Origin: JAZKFR01 sp040386295
GTDB taxonomy: Bacteria; Pseudomonadota; Gammaproteobacteria; Burkholderiales; Rhodocyclaceae
Reading direction: 5' to 3'
Length of the DNA: 32,003 nucleotides
Assembly (NCBI GenBank): GCA_040386295.1
Contig: JAZKFR010000091.1
Location: 1 to 32,003 of the forward strand
Shown: one piece after another, positions 8,557 to 17,331 of the stretch
Numbering within the stretch: position 1 is the first letter of the stretch
Layout of the letters: every line of letters starts with the position of its first letter
Program-made: the position numbers and the translations under genes
The notes under the pieces: model-generated
Told to the model about the DNA's origin: nothing
What the model saw: only the letters and a program-made list of their open reading frames with translations
Databases searched by the model: none

Positions 8557-9503
8557 GAGCGATCCTGCGCATTAAGGTCATTGAGTTGTTCGAGATAGCG
8601 CGAAAAAGCCGCACCGATTTCAGGATGACGCCGCCCGAACACGACGCTAGCTTGTAAATAACCGAGCTTAGAGCCGCAATCGTAGCGCGTACCGATATAA
8701 CGATGCGCGAGAACAGACTCTTCGGCCAGCAGCGCGGCAATTCCATCGGTAAGCTGGATTTCCCCGCCCGAGCCAGGCGCTACCTGCTGCAGGTGATGAA
8801 AAATTCTCGGGGTCAAAATATAACGCCCAACCACCGCTAAGGTCGACGGGGCCAACTCCGGCTGTGGCTTCTCGACAATCGCCGCAATGCGCTCCAAGCC
8901 GGGTGTCTGCGTGTGCGCCAGGGGCTGAGTTTGCACGATGCCATAGCTACGCGTTTCGGCACGCGGCACGTCTTGCACGCCGAGAATCGAGCAAGCGTGC
9001 TCAGCGTAAGCGTCGGCCATTTGTTTGAGTACCGGCGGTTGCCCGTCGAGCAGATCGTCGGCGAGCAAAACGGCAAACGGCTCGTCGCCGACCACGGCAC
9101 GTGCGCACAGCACGGCATGCCCCAAACCCAGCGCTTCGGGCTGACGAATGTAAATACAGTTGATGTGTTTCGGCAGCAAATTGCGCACAAAAGCGAGCAT
9201 CTCGCTTTTGTTTTTCAGCATCAGTTCGTTTTCCAACTCGTAGGCTTTATCAAAATGATCTTCAATCGCCCGTTTACTCCGCCCGGTGACAAAAATCATA
9301 TCGCTGATCCCCGCTGCCACCGCTTCTTCAACGGCGTATTGAATGAGCGGTTTATCGACGATGGGCAGCATTTCTTTAGGGCTAGCTTTGGTCGCCGGCA
9401 AAAAACGGGTGCCTAAACCAGCGACGGGAAAAACGGCTTTTCTAATAGGCTTAATCGGGAGGTTAATCGAAGGATGAACCGACGCTTTAATCTGATCACT
9501 CAT
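8553..9503 (-). CDS. galU: UTP-glucose-1-phosphate uridylyltransferase
   Basis: Makes UDP-glucose from UTP and glucose-1-phosphate, feeding envelope polysaccharide and trehalose/galactose metabolism. It has 316 aa, slightly longer than the usual 290-300 because of about 20 extra N-terminal residues before KAVFPVAGLGTRFLPATK. The nucleotide-binding signature GLGTRFLPATK is at 29-39 and is followed by SPKEMLPIVDKP. FVTGRSKRAIEDHFD, LADDLLDG, VEKP and SGGEIQLTDGI are further family motifs. AAGGA sits six bases before the ATG. The gene lies 12 bases downstream of ligA and overlaps hpt, so it is inside the smc-ohr operon. Confidence 0.96.
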   Translation of the reverse strand: MSDQIKASVHPSINLPIKPIRKAVFPVAGLGTRFLPATKASPKEMLPIVDKPLIQYAVEEAVAAGISDMIFVTGRSKRAIEDHFDKAYELENELMLKNKSEMLAFVRNLLPKHINCIYIRQPEALGLGHAVLCARAVVGDEPFAVLLADDLLDGQPPVLKQMADAYAEHACSILGVQDVPRAETRSYGIVQTQPLAHTQTPGLERIAAIVEKPQPELAPSTLAVVGRYILTPRIFHHLQQVAPGSGGEIQLTDGIAALLAEESVLAHRYIGTRYDCGSKLGYLQASVVFGRRHPEIGAAFSRYLEQLNDLNAQDRS

Positions 9504-9515
9504 ACTGTCCTTGGC

Positions 9516-11771
9516 TTACGTTGAAATAGGGTTGTGCACCGCACCGTCTGGAGACAGCAAGGCAAGTAATTCTGCTTCGTCGAGCACGCTAATGCCGAGC
9601 GCCTGCGCCTTCAGCAGTTTAGAACCGGCCTCGGCACCCGCGACGACAAAGTGCGTTTTGCTCGACACCGCCGAGCTCACTTTGCCGCCCGCCGCTTCGA
9701 TCAATGCTTTCGCCTCTTCACGCGTCAGCGTTGGCAAGGTTCCGGTCAGGACAAAGCTTTGTCCGGCAATGGCGCTATTGGCTAGGGCGACGGCTTCGCC
9801 TTCAGGCCAAACCACCCCAGCGGCCCGTAGCTGCTCAATCACTTCGCGGTTATGCGGCTCCAGGCAAAACTGACGTAGCGATTGCGCCACCGTCGGCCCA
9901 ATATCTCTCACCTGCATCAGCTGCGCTTCATCTGCTTCAAGCAAGCGATCCAGACTGCCAAAATGACGCGCCAAATCTTTGGCCGTCGTTTCACCCACGT
10001 TGCGAATGCCCAAAGCATAAATAAAGCGCGGCAAAGTGGTTTTTTTGCTCTGCTCAATCGCGGCGAGTAAATTGCCCGCCGATTTTTCGGCCATGCGTTC
10101 TAAGCCCAGCAAGGCGATCAGCCCCATTTTGTACAGATCAGCCGGGGTGCGCACCAGGGCTTGGTCAACTAATTGCTCGACTAATTTGTCGCCCAGGCCT
10201 TCGATATCTAAGGCGCGGCGCGTCGCAAAATGGCGCAGCGCTTGTTTACGTTGCGCCGGGCAATACAGGCCTCCATTACAACGTGCAATCGCCTCGTCGT
10301 CGGCACGCACGACCTGCGAACCGCACACCGGACAGTGGCTGGGCATGACGAACTCGGGCGCCATGATCGGTCTTTTTTCGAGCACGACGCGCACGACCTC
10401 GGGGATCACATCGCCCGCTCTACGCACGATGACGGTATCGCCCACGCGTACGTCTTTGCGCCGCAGCTCGTCTTCGTTGTGCAGAGTCGCGTTGGTCACC
10501 GTCACCCCGCCCACCAACACGGGGGCTAAACGTGCCACAGGCGTTAATGCGCCGGTGCGTCCGACTTGAATGTCGATCGCCAGCAACTCGGTACTCGCCT
10601 CCTCCGCCGGAAACTTATGCGCCAAAGCAAAACGCGGCGCACGCGAAACAAAGCCCAGCGCTGCCTGTGCGTCTAGGTCATCGACTTTATAAACCACGCC
10701 GTCAATATCGTAGGGCAGCTGCGCACGCTGCTGCCCCAGACTTTGGTAGTAATCAAGCAGACCCTGCACCCCGCGCACGCAACGCCGCTCTTCGGCCAGG
10801 GCAAAACCCCACTCGGCAAGTTGGTTCAGCGCGTGCGCATGCTGCCTAACCTGGCCTGCGGCTAGCAGCAAGGGCTCTGCTGGCTGCATTAACGGTGGCT
10901 GCATTGACGGTGTTAACGCAGGCAGCGCGGATGGCGTGCCAGCTGATGCCGGGTCTATCAACACATTCGCAGCTGATGCGGCAGCAGTCGTCGAGGCAGG
11001 GGCGTCGAAACTCAAGCCATAAGCGAAAAAATGCAAAGGCCGTTGCGCGGTAATGTTGGCGTCCAACTGACGCAAGCTGCCCGCCGCCGCGTTACGCGGA
11101 TTAGCGAATAATTTCTCGCCCAAGGTCTGCTGGCGTTCGTTCAGCCGTGCAAAGTCGCGCCGCAGCATCAAAACTTCGCCGCGCACCTCAAGCCAGTCAG
11201 GCCAGCCGCTGCCTTTTAGGCGTAAAGGAATGCTGTTAATCGTGCGTAGATTTTGCGTTACCTCTTCGCCTTGGTAGCCATCGCCGCGCGTTAAGCCGGT
11301 GGTGAACACGCCATTGAGATAAATCAAGCTGATGGCCAAACCATCAAACTTCGGTTCTGCTGCGTACAGCACTTCTGCGCAATTGAGTTTTTCGCGAATG
11401 CGTCGGTCAAAAGACTGTACTTCAGCCTCACTGAAGGCGTTGTTGAGCGACAACATGGGCACGCGATGCGGCAAGCTTCTAAATGCTGCCAAGGGTGCTG
11501 CGCCCACTCTTTGCGTCGGTGAATCAAGGCTACACAGCTCGGGATGTGCAGCCTCTAAGGCTTGCAATTGACGGAACAACGAATCGTATTCGGCATCGCT
11601 AATGAGCGGCGCATCGAGGCGGTAATAGTGTTGATTGTGCGTTTCAATCTGCGCACGCAGCGCTTGAATTTGCGCTTGAGCCGCTTGCATAGAGATTGCT
11701 GCTGCTGAAGCGAGTTGCACCTGGTTTTCTTGCACCTGAACCTCTGTTTTAACTAGCGTTTGCTTTGACAT
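9516..11771 (-). CDS. ligA: NAD+-dependent DNA ligase LigA with linker insertion
   Basis: Seals nicks in replication and repair using NAD+. It has 751 aa, against about 670-690 in relatives. The order is Ia domain (HNQHYYRLDAPLISDAEYD, 45-63), adenylation domain with nucleophile K141 in AEPKFDGLAI, OB fold, Zn finger with C480, C483, C498 and C504, helix-hairpin-helix region, and a C-terminal BRCT domain at about 670-745. The extra length comes from an N-terminal tail of about 27 residues and an Ala/Pro/Thr-rich insertion at about 255-305 in the adenylation domain, between HFFAYGL and LNQLAEWGF. All key residues are intact, so the enzyme should work. The ATG is three bases before the zipA-like stop-proximal region ends (gap of three bases), with only a weak CGAG upstream; a later start at M28 has no Shine-Dalgarno sequence. 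Confidence 0.97.
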   Translation of the reverse strand: MSKQTLVKTEVQVQENQVQLASAAAISMQAAQAQIQALRAQIETHNQHYYRLDAPLISDAEYDSLFRQLQALEAAHPELCSLDSPTQRVGAAPLAAFRSLPHRVPMLSLNNAFSEAEVQSFDRRIREKLNCAEVLYAAEPKFDGLAISLIYLNGVFTTGLTRGDGYQGEEVTQNLRTINSIPLRLKGSGWPDWLEVRGEVLMLRRDFARLNERQQTLGEKLFANPRNAAAGSLRQLDANITAQRPLHFFAYGLSFDAPASTTAAASAANVLIDPASAGTPSALPALTPSMQPPLMQPAEPLLLAAGQVRQHAHALNQLAEWGFALAEERRCVRGVQGLLDYYQSLGQQRAQLPYDIDGVVYKVDDLDAQAALGFVSRAPRFALAHKFPAEEASTELLAIDIQVGRTGALTPVARLAPVLVGGVTVTNATLHNEDELRRKDVRVGDTVIVRRAGDVIPEVVRVVLEKRPIMAPEFVMPSHCPVCGSQVVRADDEAIARCNGGLYCPAQRKQALRHFATRRALDIEGLGDKLVEQLVDQALVRTPADLYKMGLIALLGLERMAEKSAGNLLAAIEQSKKTTLPRFIYALGIRNVGETTAKDLARHFGSLDRLLEADEAQLMQVRDIGPTVAQSLRQFCLEPHNREVIEQLRAAGVVWPEGEAVALANSAIAGQSFVLTGTLPTLTREEAKALIEAAGGKVSSAVSSKTHFVVAGAEAGSKLLKAQALGISVLDEAELLALLSPDGAVHNPIST
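10882..10911. repeat. Two 15-bp tandem units in the LigA insertion
   Basis: GGCTGCATTAACGGT is followed directly by GGCTGCATTGACGGT, one base different. They encode the MQPPLMQPA stretch of the low-complexity insertion in LigA. A further partial unit follows. Confidence 0.85.
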
Positions 11772-11774
11772 CGC

Positions 11775-13262
11775 TTAGCGCTCGTTCTCGGCAGCAGAGA
11801 ATAGACGCAGCGCCAAAGCACCTCCAGCGGGTAATTTGCGCGCGGCCATCGCCGATTGGTATTGCGCTATTTGGCGGCGAATCGGCGCCAGCGCCTCTTC
11901 CATTAAAGGTCGCCGATTGTCGTCGACCAAAACGCCTTGCAGCACCGTCGCGAAATGCCGTGCTTGCTCAAGCATCTCGTCAAAAACACGTTCGCCATCG
12001 CGCACACGGGGCACGTCGAGCAGAAAGGTAATGCCCCAGGTCGTCATCGTTTTGAGCGACTCGGATGAAAAGCCTTGCGCCCCTTTACGCTCACTGCTGC
12101 TCGCTGGCTGCTCACTAGCAGGCTCAACGCGCTGGTTCAAGACATGATATTCGACCAAACCCTCGCGCGAAGTGGCGACAAAACGACCCTGAGTATCAAG
12201 CTGCATTCCCGCCGCTGCGGCCAAAGCGCGAAGTTGCGTCCCGAGAAAAACCCGTCCTTGGCTGAGCACATTGAGGCCAATTTGAATATCCACGCCAGCA
12301 CAAAATTGATCTAACTGTTGCGCCATATCAAGCGCTGTTTGACGCACCGGGAAATCAGCCACGCTCGTCAGTGCGTCCGCCATCTCCTGCATCGCCAGGT
12401 GAAAAGTAGAGAGCGTTTCATTCTTCAGCGCCCCCTGCCGGTCGACCATCTGCAAGCCAACACGCAAACGACGGTAGAGGGCTTCGTCAAACGCTCCGGC
12501 GACCTCCTCTTGCAGCGACGGCAGCGCGGGAACGGAACTCAGCGAGTTCAGCAAGTTCAGGGCCTGCCATTGCTGCTTATGTTCGTCGTAGGCAAACCAA
12601 TACACGGGCTTATCTAGGGTGGACAAAAGCGCAGATTTAGCAGATTCGATTTGCGCTAGCGATAAGGGCTCGACCGCCTCGAAAGAAACGATGTAATCGA
12701 GTAAGGGCGAGAGTGGCAAAGCCGCATCGCGTTCGCCCGCAGCGTTTTTTGTATCGTCGGCATCGTTGAGATCGTCGGCATCACGCCTGTCATGCACTTG
12801 CTCCGACTCACCGTATTGATCCGCCCTGCCCTTGGCTGAAGCCGCGTTGCGCATCAATGGATCGTCGTTTGACCAGTCAGGATAAACAGCGCTTAAAGGC
12901 TGCCTTGCTTGCGCTGCTTCCGGCTCGTTCGGCGTAGATAAGCTAGACAGACGCGCTTCTGCGTAATCAAAGTCAGCATCGCTCGACTCAAGCAAAGACT
13001 GCATCATCGGCTCAAGTCGCCCCTCTTCGTCAGAGTGCGCTGGGCTTTTACCGGGCTGCTGCAGGCGATGTTCAGCTTCATCACGTTCGGCCGCAAACAA
13101 AACATCAGGATGTTTTGGCTGGCGCAGATCAAGCACGCGCTCGACCAACTTGCGTTGGCGGTACGCCTGCCATTGGTTATAGATAATCACCAGCAAGACC
13201 GCCAGTCCGCCCAAACCGATCAAGCCTATTTGTAATTCGCTCATCTCATTTGTCTCAATCAT
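11775..13262 (-). CDS. zipA: ZipA-like cell-division protein
   Basis: Likely inner-membrane anchor that binds FtsZ through a C-terminal domain. It has 495 aa. An N-terminal transmembrane helix (about 9-28, LQIGLIGLGGLAVLLVIIYN) is followed by basic residues (YRQRK), an acidic disordered linker to about residue 180, and a C-terminal domain with the ZipA-type layout (LLDYIVSFEAVEPLS, KPVYWFAYDE, FVATSREGLVEYHV, TWGITFLLDVPRV). In Burkholderiales a gene of this type sits between smc and ligA, as here. ATG 13262 or the in-frame ATG 13244 (MSELQIGLIG) may be the start; neither has a strong Shine-Dalgarno sequence, and the second gives the more usual N terminus. It lies 18 bases after smc and three before ligA. 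Confidence 0.85.
   Translation of the reverse strand: MIETNEMSELQIGLIGLGGLAVLLVIIYNQWQAYRQRKLVERVLDLRQPKHPDVLFAAERDEAEHRLQQPGKSPAHSDEEGRLEPMMQSLLESSDADFDYAEARLSSLSTPNEPEAAQARQPLSAVYPDWSNDDPLMRNAASAKGRADQYGESEQVHDRRDADDLNDADDTKNAAGERDAALPLSPLLDYIVSFEAVEPLSLAQIESAKSALLSTLDKPVYWFAYDEHKQQWQALNLLNSLSSVPALPSLQEEVAGAFDEALYRRLRVGLQMVDRQGALKNETLSTFHLAMQEMADALTSVADFPVRQTALDMAQQLDQFCAGVDIQIGLNVLSQGRVFLGTQLRALAAAAGMQLDTQGRFVATSREGLVEYHVLNQRVEPASEQPASSSERKGAQGFSSESLKTMTTWGITFLLDVPRVRDGERVFDEMLEQARHFATVLQGVLVDDNRRPLMEEALAPIRRQIAQYQSAMAARKLPAGGALALRLFSAAENER
12753..12782. repeat. Partial 18-bp tandem duplication in the zipA-like linker
   Basis: ATCGTCGGCATC occurs at 12753-12764 and again at 12771-12782, 18 bases apart. 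It lies in the acidic linker and encodes the repeated Asp/Ala-rich ADDLNDADD segment. Confidence 0.75.
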
Positions 13263-13280
13263 CTCAATCGTTTAATGCGT

Positions 13281-16200
13281 TTAAGCGACGCCTTCACGCA
13301 TGCGCAGTGCATCTTCTAGATCAACAGCCACAATGCGCGACACCCCTGATTCCTGCATCGTCACGCCGACCAGTTGCTGCGCCATTTCCATAGCGATTTT
13401 GCTGTGACTAATAAAGAGAAACTGGGTCTGCGCCGACATGCGCCGCACCATAGCGCAGAAACGCTCGGTATTGCTATCGTCGAGCGGGGCATCCACTTCG
13501 TCGAGCAGACAGAAAGGCGCTGGATTGAGCTGAAACAGCGCGAACACTAAGGCAATCGCAGTCAAGGCTTTTTCGCCGCCGGAGAGCAGATGAATCGTCG
13601 CGTTCTTTTTGCCTGGCGGCTGCGCCATCACCTGAATACCCGCATCCAAAATCTCCTCACCACTCATAATCAAACGCGCCTCACCGCCGCCAAACAGGGT
13701 CGGAAACAAGCTGCCAAAGTGGCCATTTACTGCGTCGTAGGTGGTTTGCAGCAAGTCGCGCGTTTCTCGGTCTATGCGTCGAATCGCGTTTTCTAAAGTC
13801 TCCATCGCCTCACCCAGATCAAGCGCTTGCGCATCAAGATAAAGCTTACGTTCACGCGCTGCTTCAAGCTCTGACAAGGCGGCCAAATTGACCGAGCCGA
13901 GCGCCTCAATCGCCCGCTGCAAACTCTGCATGCTGCTTTGCAAGGTGCTCACCCGAGCCCGACTCAATTCGTCTGCGCGCGCTGCACTCAACTGCGCCGC
14001 CAGCTCGGCGAGACGTTGCAAAGCAGAGGCCTCGTCTTGCTCCAACGCAGCTGGCGGCGCTTGCTCTGCACTGTGTGTGTTTTGCTCGCTGTGGTTGCTG
14101 TGCTGGTTGTGCTGGTTGTGCGTAGCCTCAGCCTGAGCCGCCATCGCAGGCATCGCCGGTCGGGCTAAGAGCTCTTCTAGCTGCGCTAGATATTGGCGCA
14201 CGCTCAAACGCGCTGCCTGCGTCTTGAGTTGCAAATCGCTAATACGTTCGCGCAAAGGCGCCACAGCACGTTCGCATTGCAGGCGCTGCTCGTCGGCTAA
14301 ACGCAGTCTGCTGCTGGCCGCCTCGTTCTCGCTACGCGCTTGCGCTAACGCCGTTTCGGCCGCGCTGCGCTGCAGTATCGCCTGCTCTAACTGTGGCTCT
14401 AGTTCAACTACTTGCACCGCACTAGCACGCTGCGTGCACTGCGCCAACGCATCCTGCGTTTTTGCTAGCTGCTGCACCGATAAAGCCTGGTTACTAGCGA
14501 TTTGCGCGCATTTATTCGCGCATTCGCGCTGGGCAAATTGCGCAGACTGCACGGCACGCTCGACGGCGCTCAGCTGTGCCCGCTCGTCACGTAAAGCCGC
14601 TTCACTTTGTTCAAACGCCCTTTCGCTCTGCCGCAATTCATCGCGCAACTCAGCGCAGCGGGCGCGTTGCGCCACACAAGCTTGTTCGGCTGCGGCCAAA
14701 CGCGCGTCTTCCTCAGCTTGTTCGGCGTCCATTTCAGCCAATAGCTGATCAATCTGCCCCTGACGCTCGTTAAAGCGCGCCAGCGCCTGCGTCAGCTGTA
14801 AAGACGTCAACTGCAAAGCGTGCGCCCTATCTTGCTGCTCGTTCAAGTGCTGCTGGCGTTCTCGCATCACCTGTTGGCGTTCGCTAATCAATTCCTCACT
14901 CAACGCTAGCTCTGACTGCGCCTGCTCGATCACTTCTTGCTGTTGCTCAAGCAAAACAGCCAAGTTGTCGATTTCGCGCTGGCGTTCGAGCAAGCCATGC
15001 TCAGCTGCGTCGGGCGCGAACAACAATAGGCTATGGCGCGTCACTTGGTCGCCCTGCGCCGTGACGCAACAAGCGCCTACGGGCAGCGTCGCGCGTGTCG
15101 CCAGCGCGCTTGGCAAATCTGGAGCAACACAGACGCCCGTTAACCATTCGTCCATCGCCAAGGCCAGTTGAGGGTCGTCGCAACGGACCTGGGCACGTAG
15201 CGAGTCAAATGAGTCACATAAATTTGCCTGTGAATTTGCTTGTGCCTGCGGCCATGGCTCGGTCTGCGCTGCTTTCTGCGTTGCTTCCTGCGCTGTGGGA
15301 GGGATTGTTGCAGGCGCTGCAGGACTGTTTAAAACCTGCGTCTGCGCCACAGCGGGCAGCAGTAAGCTCAGCTTTCCAGGCGGGCGCGGCTCAGCCCAGG
15401 CCGCCTCAAAACGCGCTACGCGCAAAGCAGACAAACGCTCGCGCAGCACCGATTCAAACGCCTCCTCCCAGCCCGGCGCAACGACCAAGCTTTGCCACAG
15501 CGCAGGCTGTTCGGCCAGGCCATGCCGTCGTAGCCAAGCGCCGAGCGCTCCCTGATTTTGTACACGTTGCTGCAACTGAAGCAAAGCAACGCGCCTGGCT
15601 TGGCTGGCGCTACGCTGCTGTTGCGCCTGTTGCACCGCCGTCAGCGCCTGTTTTCGCGCCTGCTCAAGCAGCGGCAATTGCTGTTGCTCCGCCTGCACCG
15701 TGCGCTGTTGCTCGGCAATGGCGGCGCGTAACAGCGTCAGCTCGCTGTCTTTCTGCACCAGGGCTTGAGCATCTGGCTGCGGCAAGGCGGCGCGCTCTTG
15801 GTACAAACGTTCGCGTCGCCCGGCCAGCGTCAATAAAGCACGCTGCGCATGATGGCTATGCGTTTCTTCTAGCTGCAAAGCCTGTTCGACCTGGCGTAAC
15901 TGAGCACGCTGACGATTTAAGGCAGACTGCGCTGCGGCGTAGCGCTCTTCGGCCAAGGGCAAATGTTCTTGCTGCTCGGCCAAACGCAACTCAACTTGCT
16001 CAAGCTTGGCTTCTGCTTCGAGCAAAGTCTCGGCGTAACGCACCGCGTCTGCCGCGCACTGCTCAGCTTGCGCCTGCCAATGCGTCTGATCGTCGCTCAG
16101 CTGCGCCAGGCGCGTTGCATACTCAGACTGAGCCTGCCGCCGATGACGTAGCTCAGCCTCCAGACCAGCCACCTCAGCATTGGCGGCAAACAAAGCCGTT

Positions 16201-17078
16201 TGGGCATGATGTAAGGCATCGCTCGCCGCGAAATGTGCTGCACGCGCCTGCTCAAGCGCCAATTCTGCCGCGCGCAAATCGCCGGTTTGCGCCTCTAGCG
16301 CCAACTCGGCTTGCACTAAGTCACGGGAAAAACGTTCCGCCTCCAGCTGCGCATCGCGTTGGCGCAGCAAACAGAGCAACTGCTGCTGGCTAGCCAAAGC
16401 CGCGCTATCAGCGCGATACTGCCGCGCCACCGCCGCCTGCGCCTCAAGCCGCGACATCTGCGCGTCTAGCTCGCTGCGCACATCGGCCAAACGCGTCAAG
16501 TTATCGCGCGTATCGGCAATTCGCCGCTCCGTCTCTTTGCGCCGTTCTTTGTATTTGCTGACTCCCGCCGCTTCTTCCAAAAACACGCGCAATTCTTCTG
16601 GCCGCGCCTCGATGATGCGGGCAATCGTACCCTGGCCAATAATCGCGTAAGCACGCGGCCCAAGGCCGGTGCCGAGAAACAAATCGGTAATATCTTTGCG
16701 CCGTACCTGCTGCTGGTTGATGAAATACTCAGACTGCCCACTACGCGTGAGCAAACGACGCACCGACAACTCAGCGTATTGCGACCATTGCCCCAGCATC
16801 CGCCCGAGCGAATTATCAAACACCAGCTCAACAACCGCGCGCGACACCGGTTTGCGCGCCTGACGACCCGTTGAGCCGTTGAAAATCACGTCTTGCATAG
16901 ACTCGCCACGCAACTCAGACGCCTTCGATTCACCGAGCACCCAACGCACTGCATCGATCACGTTCGACTTACCGCAACCATTAGGCCCAACAACGCCCAC
17001 CAACTGCCCAGGTAATTCAATCACCGTCGGATCGACAAAGGATTTAAAACCAACGAGTTTAAGCTTGGTCAAACGCAT
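13281..17078 (-). CDS. smc: Chromosome segregation ATPase Smc
   Basis: ABC-type ATPase core of the Smc-ScpA-ScpB condensin, which extrudes DNA loops and helps segregate chromosomes. It has 1265 aa, longer than the usual roughly 1170-1190. Walker A is GPNGCGKS (31-38), the ABC signature SGGEKAL is at about 1166-1172, and Walker B ends in LLDEVDAPLDD (D1193, E1194). Two Glu/Gln/Arg-rich coiled-coil arms flank a hinge at about 520-720. Extra length comes from an Ala/Gln/Pro-rich insert in the hinge region (about 585-630) and a His/Asn/Gln-rich insert in the second arm shortly before the head. The first residues MRLTKLKLVGFKSF are the conserved family start, but no Shine-Dalgarno sequence precedes the ATG and the leader is T/C-rich. 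It is the first gene of the leftward operon. Its partners scpA and scpB lie at 24912-26427. Confidence 0.98.
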   Translation of the reverse strand: MRLTKLKLVGFKSFVDPTVIELPGQLVGVVGPNGCGKSNVIDAVRWVLGESKASELRGESMQDVIFNGSTGRQARKPVSRAVVELVFDNSLGRMLGQWSQYAELSVRRLLTRSGQSEYFINQQQVRRKDITDLFLGTGLGPRAYAIIGQGTIARIIEARPEELRVFLEEAAGVSKYKERRKETERRIADTRDNLTRLADVRSELDAQMSRLEAQAAVARQYRADSAALASQQQLLCLLRQRDAQLEAERFSRDLVQAELALEAQTGDLRAAELALEQARAAHFAASDALHHAQTALFAANAEVAGLEAELRHRRQAQSEYATRLAQLSDDQTHWQAQAEQCAADAVRYAETLLEAEAKLEQVELRLAEQQEHLPLAEERYAAAQSALNRQRAQLRQVEQALQLEETHSHHAQRALLTLAGRRERLYQERAALPQPDAQALVQKDSELTLLRAAIAEQQRTVQAEQQQLPLLEQARKQALTAVQQAQQQRSASQARRVALLQLQQRVQNQGALGAWLRRHGLAEQPALWQSLVVAPGWEEAFESVLRERLSALRVARFEAAWAEPRPPGKLSLLLPAVAQTQVLNSPAAPATIPPTAQEATQKAAQTEPWPQAQANSQANLCDSFDSLRAQVRCDDPQLALAMDEWLTGVCVAPDLPSALATRATLPVGACCVTAQGDQVTRHSLLLFAPDAAEHGLLERQREIDNLAVLLEQQQEVIEQAQSELALSEELISERQQVMRERQQHLNEQQDRAHALQLTSLQLTQALARFNERQGQIDQLLAEMDAEQAEEDARLAAAEQACVAQRARCAELRDELRQSERAFEQSEAALRDERAQLSAVERAVQSAQFAQRECANKCAQIASNQALSVQQLAKTQDALAQCTQRASAVQVVELEPQLEQAILQRSAAETALAQARSENEAASSRLRLADEQRLQCERAVAPLRERISDLQLKTQAARLSVRQYLAQLEELLARPAMPAMAAQAEATHNQHNQHSNHSEQNTHSAEQAPPAALEQDEASALQRLAELAAQLSAARADELSRARVSTLQSSMQSLQRAIEALGSVNLAALSELEAARERKLYLDAQALDLGEAMETLENAIRRIDRETRDLLQTTYDAVNGHFGSLFPTLFGGGEARLIMSGEEILDAGIQVMAQPPGKKNATIHLLSGGEKALTAIALVFALFQLNPAPFCLLDEVDAPLDDSNTERFCAMVRRMSAQTQFLFISHSKIAMEMAQQLVGVTMQESGVSRIVAVDLEDALRMREGVA
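14092..14121. repeat. 9-bp tandem units in the Smc arm insert
   Basis: TGGTTGTGC occurs twice in tandem (14104-14121), preceded by the related TGGTTGCTGTGC. On the coding strand this gives the HNQHNQH part of a His/Asn/Gln-rich segment inserted in the coiled coil. Confidence 0.85.
15221..15299. repeat. Two sets of 12-bp tandem units in the Smc hinge insert
   Basis: AATTTGCCTGTG and AATTTGCTTGTG are adjacent (15221-15244). Twenty bases further on, CTGCGCTGCTTT, CTGCGTTGCTTC and CTGCGCTGTGGG form a second run (15264-15299). The encoded protein has the four-residue repeats TAQE-ATQK-AAQT and SQAN-type units. They make up most of the extra material in the hinge region. Confidence 0.85.
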
Positions 17079-17214
17079 GAAAAATCAATCAAAAGCTAGC
17101 AGAAATGATCGAAACAAACACCCAAGGGAGAAAAAAGCGAAGAGGAAAAAATAAGCAAAAACGAGGGGAAACAAAACATCAAAAAATAACAAAAGAGCCT
17201 CAACGCAGGGCGCT

Positions 17215-17220
17215 TATAAT
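17215..17220 (+). promoter_or_regulatory. Candidate -10 box upstream of queF
   Basis: A perfect TATAAT lies 112 bases before the queF start in the only intergenic region between the divergent genes smc and queF. No matching -35 is visible at 16-18 bases upstream. Read on the other strand the same place gives TATTAT, so it could serve smc instead. Confidence 0.3.
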
Positions 17221-17224
17221 AGCA

Positions 17225-17240
17225 CCCCGCCCGCCCCCCC
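17225..17240 (-). other. G-quadruplex-capable tract between smc and queF
   Basis: On the minus strand the bases read seven G, C, three G, C, four G. The seven-G run can supply two tracts, so four G-tracts with one-base loops are possible. The tract is immediately next to the TATAAT at 17215-17220, in the shared divergent promoter region. Confidence 0.5.
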
Positions 17241-17331
17241 AGTACTGCGCAGACCGCCTGCAAGCTAGTAAGGAGGGCTTAGAACACTTAGCACCGCCCA
17301 CTCCCATCAACTCACCCCGGTTAAAATCAAC

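Noticed and set aside
15095..16393. Long open frame of 432 codons antisense to smc
   Set aside because: Ala/Arg/Pro-rich translation without any family motif, fully opposite the coiled-coil coding region; a by-product of GC-rich Gln/Ala/Leu codons.
17221..17331. preQ1 riboswitch upstream of queF
   Set aside because: I looked for the conserved preQ1-I stem and A-rich tail and did not find them; the leader is C-rich instead.
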